NCBI GenBank assembly: GCA_963696545.1
Contig: CAVOKQ010000007.1
Location: forward strand, 310,001-374,000
Reading direction: 5' to 3'
DNA: 64,000 bases
Source of the DNA: RPQJ01 sp963696545
GTDB lineage: Bacteria; Pseudomonadota; Gammaproteobacteria; Steroidobacterales; Steroidobacteraceae
Part shown: in pieces, positions 1-8,196 of the stretch
Numbering within the stretch: position 1 is the first letter of the stretch
Layout: each line of letters begins with the position of its first letter
Position numbers and translations under genes: made by a program
The notes under the pieces: model-generated
The model's input: only the letters and a program-made list of their open reading frames with translations
What the model was told of the DNA's origin: nothing
Databases searched by the model: none

Positions 1-467
1 GCTGGTCCGAGCCGGTTCACGTCTCGAACGACGGCTGGCGCATCGACGGCTGCCCGGTGAACGGCCCGGCGATCGACGCGCGCGGCGACGAAGTCGTCGT
101 CGCGTGGTTCACCGCGCCGGACCGGCCCAGGGTGCGCGTCGCGTTTTCCGCCGACGGCGGGCGCACCTTCGCACCGCCCGTCGAGGTCGCGTCTGGCAAG
201 GTCACCGGTCGCGTAGACACGGTCTTGCTGCCCGACGGCCGTGCTGCGGTCAGCTGGCTGGCCGACGAGCCGGGCGCCGCCGAAATCCGCGCCCAGGCGT
301 TCGACCGAGCCGGCCCGGCCGGGGCGGTCGCGACGATCGCGCGCTCGGACGTGGCCCGATCGTCCGGGTTCCCGCAGATGGTGCGCGTCGCCGGCGGACT
401 GCTGTTCGCGTGGACCGCCCCCGGCGATCCGGCGCAGGTCCGGACTGCAGTCGCACGGCTGCGATGA
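1..467 (+). CDS. Sialidase/BNR-repeat-like protein, C-terminal fragment
   Basis: The reading frame is open from base 3 and runs off the left edge, so only the last 154 residues are visible. They contain beta-propeller-type pieces: an Asp-box-like stretch VAFSADGGRTF and the repeated pattern of a short strand, 'DGRAAVSWL' and 'VRVAGGLLFAWTAPG'. This is typical of exo-alpha-sialidase/BNR-like proteins, which are usually exported. The fragment lacks the N-terminus, so a signal peptide or catalytic residues cannot be judged. It ends 88 bases before icd and reads in the same direction, but the gap and the icd ribosome site suggest icd is a separate unit. Substrate unknown. Confidence 0.6.
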   Translation, partial: WSEPVHVSNDGWRIDGCPVNGPAIDARGDEVVVAWFTAPDRPRVRVAFSADGGRTFAPPVEVASGKVTGRVDTVLLPDGRAAVSWLADEPGAAEIRAQAFDRAGPAGAVATIARSDVARSSGFPQMVRVAGGLLFAWTAPGDPAQVRTAVARLR

Positions 468-555
468 CCACCGTCCGGGCGCATCTGCACGGATGCCCCT
501 GTGCTACGATTCCTCCCCTGAATTTCCCAGTCTCGCGAACCCCGGAGCTCGACAG

Positions 556-1857
556 ATGTCCAGCACGCTCAAGCTCGACGTGCCCGCCCAGGGCCAGAAG
601 ATCACGATCGCGAACGGACGGCTGCAGGTGCCGGACCGGCCCATCGTTCCATTCATCGAGGGCGACGGCACCGGCCCCGACATCTGGCGCGCCTCGGTGC
701 GCGTGCTCGACGCCGCCGTGGCCAAGGCCTACGGCGGCAAGCGCAAGATCGAGTGGATGGAGGTCTACGCGGGCCAGAAGTCGAACGACCTGTTCAACAC
801 CTGGCTGCCGGAAGAGACGGTGCAGGCTTGCCGCGACTACCTGGTCTCGATCAAGGGCCCGCTCACGACGCCGATCGGCGGCGGCATCCGCTCGCTGAAC
901 GTGGCACTGCGGCAGATGCTCGATCTGTACGTGTGCCTGCGCCCGGTGCGCTGGTTCAAGGGCGTGCCCTCCCCCGTGAAGGCGCCGGAGAAGGTCGACA
1001 TGGTGATCTTCCGCGAGAACACCGAGGACATCTACGCCGGCATCGAGTTCGAGGCGGGCAGCGCCGACAACGAGAAGTTCAAGGCGCTGTTCAAGGACGC
1101 GTTCCCGAAGCTCTACGCGAAGATCCGCTTCCCGGACAGCTCGGGCATCGGCATCAAGGCCGTGTCGCGCGAAGGTACCGAGCGCCTGGTGCGCTCCGCG
1201 ATCCAGTACGCGATCGACAACAAGCGCAAGAGCCTGACGATCGTGCACAAGGGCAACATCATGAAGTTCACGGAAGGCGCGTTCCGGAACTGGAGCTACG
1301 CGCTCGCCGAGCGCGAGTTTGCCGAGCACACCTACACCTGGGACCAGTGGGAGCGCACGCGCGCCGACAAGGGCGAGAAGGCCGCGAACGCCGAGCAGGA
1401 TGCGGCAAAGAAGGCCGGCAGGATCATCGTCAAGGACGCGATCGCCGACATCACGCTGCAGCAGGTGCTGACGCGTCCCGAGGAGTTCGACGTCATCGCG
1501 ACGATGAACCTGAACGGCGACTACCTGTCGGACGCACTCGCGGCGCAGGTCGGCGGCATCGGCATCGCGCCGGGCGGCAACATCAACTACATGACGGGTC
1601 ACGCGGTGTTCGAAGCCACGCACGGCACGGCACCGAAGTACGCGAACCTCGACCGGGTGAACCCGGGCTCGGTGATCCTGTCCGGCGAGATGATGCTGCG
1701 CTACATGGGCTGGTACGAGGCGGCCGACGCCATCATCACCGCCATGGATCGCACGATTGCGCAGAAGACCGTCACGTACGACTTCGCGCGCCTGATGGAG
1801 GGCGCCACCGAGGTTAAGTGCAGCGAGTTCGGCGACGCGCTGATCCGCAACCTCTAG
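556..1857 (+). CDS. icd: NADP-dependent isocitrate dehydrogenase
   Basis: Oxidatively decarboxylates isocitrate to 2-oxoglutarate in the TCA cycle; cytoplasmic homodimer. 433 residues, slightly longer than the E. coli enzyme (416). The start at 556 has a GGAG ribosome site at 544-547 and gives the family N-terminus with the FIEGDGTGPDIW nucleotide/substrate loop at about residue 32. The phosphorylatable loop PIGGGIRSLNVALRQ, the substrate Arg region, FRENTEDIYAGIE and the C-terminal ATHGTAPKYA NADP loop are all present. In-frame upstream codons back to 241 translate to arginine-rich nonsense and are not used. AceK, its kinase/phosphatase, follows directly, so the regulatory Ser in the loop is probably under phosphorylation control. 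Confidence 0.97.
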   Translation: MSSTLKLDVPAQGQKITIANGRLQVPDRPIVPFIEGDGTGPDIWRASVRVLDAAVAKAYGGKRKIEWMEVYAGQKSNDLFNTWLPEETVQACRDYLVSIKGPLTTPIGGGIRSLNVALRQMLDLYVCLRPVRWFKGVPSPVKAPEKVDMVIFRENTEDIYAGIEFEAGSADNEKFKALFKDAFPKLYAKIRFPDSSGIGIKAVSREGTERLVRSAIQYAIDNKRKSLTIVHKGNIMKFTEGAFRNWSYALAEREFAEHTYTWDQWERTRADKGEKAANAEQDAAKKAGRIIVKDAIADITLQQVLTRPEEFDVIATMNLNGDYLSDALAAQVGGIGIAPGGNINYMTGHAVFEATHGTAPKYANLDRVNPGSVILSGEMMLRYMGWYEAADAIITAMDRTIAQKTVTYDFARLMEGATEVKCSEFGDALIRNL

Positions 1858-1897
1858 GTCGCGGGCGGTGGGCGGCTGGGAAAGGAAGACCGACGCA

Positions 1898-3653
1898 TTG
1901 AATCTTTCCGCCGCCACGCCGCGCACGCGCGACGAGCTGGTGCAGGACTGCGCGCAGGCGCTGGTCGACGCGTTCGCCGACTACAACGCGGAATTCCGCT
2001 CGGTCACGCAGCGGGCGCGGCAGCGCTTCGAGGACCGTGACTGGCGCGGCAGCCAGCGCGACGCCGTAGAGCGCATCGGACTGTACTCGAAATACGTGGA
2101 CGGCGCCGTCGAGCTCATGCACCGCATGCTCGGCGAGGACGTTCACGAGCGCTCGATCTGGTCCAGCATCAAGCGGCGCTTCGCCGAGATCATCGACCCG
2201 CTGCCGGACAACGAGTTTCCGAAGACGTTCTTCTGCTCGATCACGCGCCAGACGTTCGTCACGGTGGGCGTCGACCCGGCCGTCGAGTTCGTCGCGCTCG
2301 ACCTCGACCCGCTCGGCAGCGTAACCACGCACGTCGAGACCAAGGTCTACGTGAATCGCGGCTCGATCGAGCTGCTGGTCGAGGAGCTGCTCGCCGACTT
2401 CCGCTTCCGCGCGCCGTACCGCGACTTCGAGCGCAGCGTCAAGACGGTAAGCGACGAGATTGAAGGCCCTGCTCGAGGGTGGCGGCGAGCGGCGCACGAT
2501 CGAGCGGCTCGAAGTCATCAAGGAAGTCTTCTACCAGATGACGCGGGCCTACCTGGTCGGCCGCATCAGCGGCCGCGGCTGGACGCTGCCCTTTGTCGTG
2601 GCGCTGCGCAACCAGGAAAGCGGCGTGCTGGTGGACGCGATCATGCTCGACGAGAGCACGGTCAGCGTGCTGTTCAGCTTCACGCGCTCCTACTTCCACG
2701 TCGACCTCGCCCACGTGGGCGAAGTCGTGAAGTTCCTGAAGGACTACCTGCCGCGCAAGCCGGTGAGTGAGCTCTACACCGTGCTCGGCCGCGCCAAGCA
2801 GGGCAAGACCGAGCGCTACCGCGAGCTGTTCCGCCACCTGCAGCACTCGGACGACCAGTTCATGCTCGCCCCAGGCGAGAAGGGACTGGTGATGGTCTGC
2901 TTCACGTTGCCGTCGTTCGACGTCGTCTTCAAGCTGATCCGGGACAAGTTCCCGTACCAGAAGAATATCCTGCGCCAGGACGTGCTCGCCAAGTACGACC
3001 TGGTGTTCAAGCACGACCGGGCCGGCCGGCTCGTGGACGCGCAGGAGTTCAAGATGCTCAAGTTCCCGAAGTCGCGCTTCGCCCCGGACCTGCTGCACGA
3101 GCTGCTCACGGAGACGGCGAACACCGTGCACGACCTGGGCGACGAGCTGCTGATCGACCACCTGTACATCGAGCGGCGCATGACGCCGCTCAACCTGTAC
3201 ATCCGCACGGCGTCCCGCGACCAGGCCGAAAAGGCGGTGCTCGACTACGGCCAGGCCATCCGCGACCTCGCCGTGACCAACATTTTCCCGGGCGACTTGC
3301 TGCTGAAGAACTTCGGCGTGACTCGCCACGGCCGCGTGATCTTCTACGACTACGACGAACTGTGCCTCGTGACCGACTGCAAGTTCCGGGAGATCCCGGA
3401 GTCGCGCTACGAGGAAGACGATATGCGCGGTGACGACTGGTTCTACGTCGGCGAAAGCGACGTGTTCCCGGAGACCTTCATCAACTTCCTCGGCTTCGAT
3501 CCCGGCCTGAAGAAGGTCTACCTCGATGCACACGCCGAGACGCTCACCGCCGACTGGTGGCGCGGCATCCAGGAGCGGCTGCGCGAGGGCGACCTGCTCG
3601 AGGTGCTGCCGTACCACAAGCACCGCGTAAGGGTCTTCAGCAGCCTCACATGA
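1898..3653 (+). CDS. aceK: Isocitrate dehydrogenase kinase/phosphatase (apparent +1 frameshift)
   Basis: Bifunctional enzyme that phosphorylates and dephosphorylates Icd and so partitions isocitrate between TCA cycle and glyoxylate shunt. The N-terminal part (1898 to about 2460) and the C-terminal part (from about 2460) lie in adjacent frames. Dropping one base within 2459-2466 joins them into about 584 residues, the normal AceK length (E. coli 578). The C-terminal catalytic region has AYLVGRI, NIFPGDLLLKNFG and FYDYDEL, which carry the metal/phosphatase acidic residues of the family. A TTG start at 1898 follows an AGGAAG ribosome site; a GTG at 1868 is the alternative. The stop overlaps the next start (ATGA at 3650). 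aceA and aceB are not in the window. Confidence 0.88.
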
Positions 3654-5131
3654 CGGCACCCAGTCATCCGCCGCTCTGGCTCGTCGCACTGCTGGTGCTG
3701 ATGGCATTCGCGTTCCAGGGCACGCGCGGGCTGTGGGAGCCCGACGAAGGCCGCTACTCCTCCGCCGGCGTCAACATGGAGCGTAGCGGCGACTGGCTCG
3801 TGCCGACGATCGACGGCGAGCACCCGCACCTCACCAAGCCGCCGATCGTGTACTGGGCGCTGGCCTCGAGCTTCGCCGTCCTCGGTGAGAACGAATGGGC
3901 GGCACGGCTACCGGCGGCGCTGGCATTCGTCGGGACCGGACTGTTCCTGTTCGGGCTCGGCAGGAGGCTGTGCACTCGCAGTCCGTGGCTGCCCGCTGCG
4001 GTGTGGGCGACGTCGTTCGCTCCGTTGACGGGTTCGAACATCGTCTCGACCGATGCGCTGCTGGTCATGTGCGAGGCCGGTGCGATGTACGCATTCGTCG
4101 AGGCCTGGGCGGCACCTGCCGCTGATCGCCGGACCTGGGTGCGCCTGATGTGGATCGGCTGGGGTATCGCGTTCATGACCAAAGGCCCGCCCGGGCTGCT
4201 GCCGCTGCTCGGCATGGCGCTGTTCCTCGGCGTGCACGACCGTGCGCGGTTACGCAGCCTGTTCGACCCCGTCGGATTGCTGGCGTTCGCAGTCGTGGCG
4301 TTCACGTGGTTCGCCGTGGTGATCCTGCGGGACCCCAGCCGCCTGCAGTACTTCCTGGGCTATGAGGTCTACGACCGCGTTTTCACGGCAACTCATAACC
4401 GTAACGCGGCTTGGTACGGCGGATTCACCGTCTACCTGCCGGCGATCATCGCGGGTGCGCTGCCGTGGTGGGTCCTTGCAGTGATCGCCGCCGGCGGCCC
4501 CAGGTCGGCATGGGCGAAGGTTCGCGACAAGGTGGGTGCCCGCGACCCGCAGTGGCTGCTGTTGCTCTACTGGTTCCTGGTGCCGCTTGCGATCTTCATG
4601 CTCGCTCGCTCGCGCCTGCCACTGTACGTGCTGCCGCTGTTCGTGCCGCTGGCACTGATGCTGTCGCGCCCGCTCGCGAACTGGCCGTGGCTCACAAGCC
4701 GAAGGCTCTACGCGATCCTCGGCGTGGCGGCGCTCGCGCTGGTCGCGATCAAGGGCTACGTCGCCCACGTCCACACGGATCGCGATTCGCGCACGATGGC
4801 GAGCGCCGTCCGGCGAACGATCGACCCCCAGGCCATCGACGGCATCACGTTCGTGGACATGAGGCCGTTCTACGGGCTCACCGTCTACCTCGGGCGCCCT
4901 GTCAAGGGCGTCCCGATCGAAACTGGCTCGCGCAAGTCCACCGCATTCGCCGCGGGCGAAGATCTCTGCTCCGAGCTGGCGAGGGACCGTCGCGCGCTGT
5001 TTGCGCTGAAGCAGAGCCGAAGGGATCGCTTCCGCGAGGGCGTCGTCGATTGCGGTGGTGCCGAACCCGTGGAAATCGGGCACTTCGACGCAGACGGCAA
5101 CAAGATCGTGCTGTTTGCGGTACGACGTTAG
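3650..5131 (+). CDS. GT39-family membrane glycosyltransferase (ArnT/PMT-like)
   Basis: 493-residue polytopic inner-membrane protein. After the first transmembrane helix comes GLWEPDEGRYSSAG (about residues 26-39), the DE-containing first periplasmic loop of GT39/ArnT-type enzymes that use polyprenyl-phosphate sugars. HLTKPPIVYW follows, as is usual in the family. About 10-11 hydrophobic helices are visible, then a soluble periplasmic C-terminal domain of about 110 residues. The start overlaps the aceK stop (ATGA), so it is translationally coupled to aceK although functionally unrelated. The sugar transferred (aminoarabinose, mannose or other) cannot be told; no arn operon neighbours are present. 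Confidence 0.85.
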   Translation: MTAPSHPPLWLVALLVLMAFAFQGTRGLWEPDEGRYSSAGVNMERSGDWLVPTIDGEHPHLTKPPIVYWALASSFAVLGENEWAARLPAALAFVGTGLFLFGLGRRLCTRSPWLPAAVWATSFAPLTGSNIVSTDALLVMCEAGAMYAFVEAWAAPAADRRTWVRLMWIGWGIAFMTKGPPGLLPLLGMALFLGVHDRARLRSLFDPVGLLAFAVVAFTWFAVVILRDPSRLQYFLGYEVYDRVFTATHNRNAAWYGGFTVYLPAIIAGALPWWVLAVIAAGGPRSAWAKVRDKVGARDPQWLLLLYWFLVPLAIFMLARSRLPLYVLPLFVPLALMLSRPLANWPWLTSRRLYAILGVAALALVAIKGYVAHVHTDRDSRTMASAVRRTIDPQAIDGITFVDMRPFYGLTVYLGRPVKGVPIETGSRKSTAFAAGEDLCSELARDRRALFALKQSRRDRFREGVVDCGGAEPVEIGHFDADGNKIVLFAVRR

Positions 5132-5237
5132 AGCGCGGCCCGACGCACAGGGTGTGACCGCGACCGGCTCACAGGCTTTGCAGCCAATGGGTTCGAGGGG
5201 CTAGGCTGCTGCTGGTTTCGAACCAGGGGGACATGCC

Positions 5238-6200
5238 ATGAGGCGAACGACCGGTCGTATTGTGGCGGCAGCGGCTTTGGCCTGGGTCTCGGCCGGCTTT
5301 GCACAGGACGCCAACATCACGCTCCCGGTCCCTGAGATCGAGCGGATGATGGCCGCGCCCGAGCTCACGATCGTCAGTGCGGAGATCAGCCGGCCGAAGG
5401 CGAAGGGCGACATCACGCTGAAGGCGGACGTATCTTTCGAGGGCCAGCCACCGGTCCGTTTCAAGTTGCGCAAGGCCGAGCCCGGCGCCGACATGTTCAA
5501 CAACGTGCCGCGCTACGACATGGCGGCCTACGAGTTGCAGAAACTGTTCCTCGACCCGAACGAATACGTCGTGCCGCCCACGGCGTTGCGCTTCATATCG
5601 CTCTCGGAATTCAGCAAGTACTCGCCCGGCGTCGAGCGCACGTTTCCCGGTGCCGAGCAGGTGCTGGTCGTCGTGCAGTACTGGCTGCAGGAAGTAAAGG
5701 TGATCGCCGACGTCTACAACGCTGAGACGTTCGCGACCGATCCGGTCTATGCGCGGCACATCGGCCAGCTGAACATCTTCACCGACCTGATCGACCACTC
5801 CGACTCCAACGCCGGCAACTTCCTGATCTCGCGCACGACGCCGGGCGCGCGCGTCTTCTCGATCGACAACGGCGTCGCGTTCGCATCCGAGGAAAGCGAT
5901 CGCGGCAAGCTCTGGAAGGACCTGCGTGTCGATCGATTACCAGCCGACGCCGTTGAGCGGCTGAGGAAGATCACCCCGGATGTCCTGCAGCAGACGCTCG
6001 GCGTCGTCGGCCAGTGGCAGCTGCAGGATGGCAAGTACGTGCCGGTGCCGAAGGGCGAGAACCTCTCGCCGAACCAGGGCGTGCGCCGCGAAGGTGCAGT
6101 GCTGCAGATGGGACTGAAGAAGTCCGAAGTATCCCGGATCGCGCGCGCGCTGAAGAACCTGCTCGGAAAGATCGATGACGGCGATGTGAAGACATTCTGA
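5238..6200 (+). CDS. Exported kinase-like protein (Fam20C/PI3K-like fold), catalytic residues intact
   Basis: 320 residues with a signal peptide ending near AGFAQ (residue 23). The body matches the order of motifs in bacterial Fam20C/HipA/PI3-4-kinase-like proteins: a Lys-bearing strand VRFKLRKAE (74-81), a helix DMAAYELQKLF (94-104) leading to VVPPTALRF (111-119), then DLIDHSDSNAGNFL (183-196) and VFSIDNGVAF (206-215). By analogy D189 would be the catalytic Asp, N194 and D210 the metal ligands. The ATG at 5238 is preceded by a GGGGGA-like site. It lies 13 bases before a phosphatase fused to a degenerate copy of the same fold. Substrate unknown; export means it would act in the periplasm or outside. 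Assignment is motif reading, not a search. Confidence 0.6.
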   Translation: MRRTTGRIVAAAALAWVSAGFAQDANITLPVPEIERMMAAPELTIVSAEISRPKAKGDITLKADVSFEGQPPVRFKLRKAEPGADMFNNVPRYDMAAYELQKLFLDPNEYVVPPTALRFISLSEFSKYSPGVERTFPGAEQVLVVVQYWLQEVKVIADVYNAETFATDPVYARHIGQLNIFTDLIDHSDSNAGNFLISRTTPGARVFSIDNGVAFASEESDRGKLWKDLRVDRLPADAVERLRKITPDVLQQTLGVVGQWQLQDGKYVPVPKGENLSPNQGVRREGAVLQMGLKKSEVSRIARALKNLLGKIDDGDVKTF

Positions 6201-6213
6201 GGAGATGCAACGC

Positions 6214-8178
6214 ATGACCGCCCTCGCCCGCCCGCGCCATCGTCGCCTTCGGTCCCTGGCCCTCGCAGCCGTGGCAGCCGTGGCGCTCGGCCTCGCATCC
6301 GGTGGCTCGCCTGCCGGCGCTGCGACACAGCAAGTCGAGTGGAAGGGCGTCGACCGCGTCGTCGCGTTCGCCGACGTGCACGGCGCGTACTCCGAGCTCA
6401 CTGCGCTGCTCCAGTCGGTCGGCATCGTCGACTCGAGCCTCAATTGGACCGGCGGCAAGACGCACCTGGTGAGCCTCGGCGACCTGCTCGACCGCGGCGC
6501 CGACTCGCGCAAGGTGATGGACCTGCTGATGCGCCTGCAGCAGGAGGCGGCAGCCGCCGGCGGCCAGCTGCACCTCGTGCTCGGCAACCACGAAGCGATG
6601 AACGTGCTGGGCGACCTGCGTTACGTGGAAAAGGGCGAGTTTGCGTCCTATGCGGCGGACGAAGATCCGGCCGAGCGCGCGGCCATGAAGAAGGATTACC
6701 TGGCGCGCGTGCCCGGCTCGACCGACGCCGATTTCGAGCGACTTTTCCCGCCCGGTTTCTTCGGCCACCGCAAGCTGCTCGGCCCCGACGGCAAGTACGG
6801 CAAGTGGCTGCTCGAACAGCCCGCCGTGATCGCGATCAACGACACGATATACATGCACGGAGGCCCTTCGACGGACCTCGTTGGCCGCGGTGTGGCACAA
6901 CTCGACGCCGACTACTCGGCAGCACTGGCCAGGTACGTGGCCGCCGAGGCCGAAATGCGCAAGGCCGGACTGGTCCAGCCCGAGGACGCCTACTCGAAGC
7001 GCCCGGATCTCGCCCGGTCGCGGCTCGATGCAATGCCGGCGGGTGACGCGAAGGTGGCACTGACGCCCGCGGTGATGCGCTTTGCGGAAGCCGACGACAA
7101 CCCGCTGCTCGGCGCACGCGGCCCGAACTGGTATCGCGGCGCGGCGCTGTGCAACGAGTGCTCCGAGTCGGACGTGCTGAAGCCATTCCTGCAGCGCACC
7201 GGCGCGAAGCGCATCGTCGTCGGCCACACGGTGGCGCGGAACGGTACCGTGGTATCACGCTTCGATGGCGCCATCGTAAAGCTCGACGCCGGCATGAACC
7301 ACGCTGTCTACAAGGGCCGGCCGGCCGCGTTGATTTCGGACGCGTCGGGATCGAGGGTCGCCTATGCCAACCCGACCGTCGCACCGGCCGCCGTCACGGC
7401 CGAGCCGCTGTACCTGACCTCGCAGGACTTCGGCGAGGGTGACGTTGCCGACATCCTCGCCCGCGGCACGATCCAGGTTACCGAGACCTGTTCGCCCGGC
7501 ATCGCCGAGGTTCGCGTGACGCTGGACGGACGCAGCGTCGAAGCCATCTTCGAGGCGGCGTCTGGCGACTCGGTGCAGCACGAACTCGCTGCCTACCACC
7601 TCGATCGCCTGCTCGGACTCGGCCTCGTGCCGGCCACGGTCGCACGCGAGTTCGACGGCAAGGGCGGCTTGCTGCAGGGACGCCCCGCCACGTGGGTCAG
7701 CGAGCAGGATCGACAGAATGCGTCGAAGGGTACCGCGGCCGGGCTCGTCTGCCAGGCGATCACCGGCGCGCCGAAGGACGTGCTCGCGCGCCGTCCGCTG
7801 CCGCGCGAAGGTCGGCCGGCGAAGATGCCGGCCGGCGGCTGGTGCGACCTGCCGCCGCAGTTCCAGCTCTCCTATGCGTTCGACGCGCTGATCGACAATC
7901 GCGGCCGCACGTTCGACCGCTACCTCTACGATGCGGACACGGCGATGATGTTCCTGACCGGCCACGGCGCCGCGTTCGGCACCGGCACCGAGGTCCCGAA
8001 GGCACTCGAGCCGGCGCTCGCGAAGACCGGCCCGGAGATGCAGGCCCGGCTGCGCAGGCTCGATCCCGCCAGCGTGCAGGCCGCGGTCGGCAAATACGTT
8101 GGCGACAAGGAAATCAAGGCGTTGCTCGAGCGGCGCGACCGCATCCTGAAGCTCGCGGGCGGTGCGTCCGGCCCGTAA
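6214..8178 (+). CDS. Exported PPP/Shelphs-like metallophosphatase fused to a degenerate kinase-like domain
   Basis: 654 residues with a Tat/Sec-like signal ending near PAGAA. The N-terminal half (about 45-360) is a calcineurin-like phosphatase of Shelphs/PPP type: FADVHGAY (D54, H56), LGDLLDRG (88-95), LGNHEAMN (123-130), MHGG (214-217) and GHT (337-339). The C-terminal half (about 430-600) repeats the neighbour's kinase-like plan: HELAAYHLDRLLGLGLVPAT, then DALIDNRGRTFDRYL and FLTGHGAAF. The positions equivalent to catalytic Asp and both metal ligands read Gly, Arg and Gly, so it looks like a pseudokinase. GGAG at 6201-6204 sits 9 bases from ATG 6214 but touches ATG 6205, so 6214 was chosen. 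Convergent with the next gene. Confidence 0.72.
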   Translation: MTALARPRHRRLRSLALAAVAAVALGLASGGSPAGAATQQVEWKGVDRVVAFADVHGAYSELTALLQSVGIVDSSLNWTGGKTHLVSLGDLLDRGADSRKVMDLLMRLQQEAAAAGGQLHLVLGNHEAMNVLGDLRYVEKGEFASYAADEDPAERAAMKKDYLARVPGSTDADFERLFPPGFFGHRKLLGPDGKYGKWLLEQPAVIAINDTIYMHGGPSTDLVGRGVAQLDADYSAALARYVAAEAEMRKAGLVQPEDAYSKRPDLARSRLDAMPAGDAKVALTPAVMRFAEADDNPLLGARGPNWYRGAALCNECSESDVLKPFLQRTGAKRIVVGHTVARNGTVVSRFDGAIVKLDAGMNHAVYKGRPAALISDASGSRVAYANPTVAPAAVTAEPLYLTSQDFGEGDVADILARGTIQVTETCSPGIAEVRVTLDGRSVEAIFEAASGDSVQHELAAYHLDRLLGLGLVPATVAREFDGKGGLLQGRPATWVSEQDRQNASKGTAAGLVCQAITGAPKDVLARRPLPREGRPAKMPAGGWCDLPPQFQLSYAFDALIDNRGRTFDRYLYDADTAMMFLTGHGAAFGTGTEVPKALEPALAKTGPEMQARLRRLDPASVQAAVGKYVGDKEIKALLERRDRILKLAGGASGP

Positions 8179-8196
8179 TGGCCGGCCTCTGCGTGA

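Noticed and set aside
250..1926. Long open frame antisense to icd (558 codons)
   Set aside because: High-G+C shadow: Arg/Val/His-rich, no recognisable motifs, while the plus strand encodes a complete Icd.
2450..2470. Programmed +1 frameshift in aceK
   Set aside because: No known shift-prone codon or stop context, AceK is not known to use one, and similar extra bases break seven unrelated genes here.
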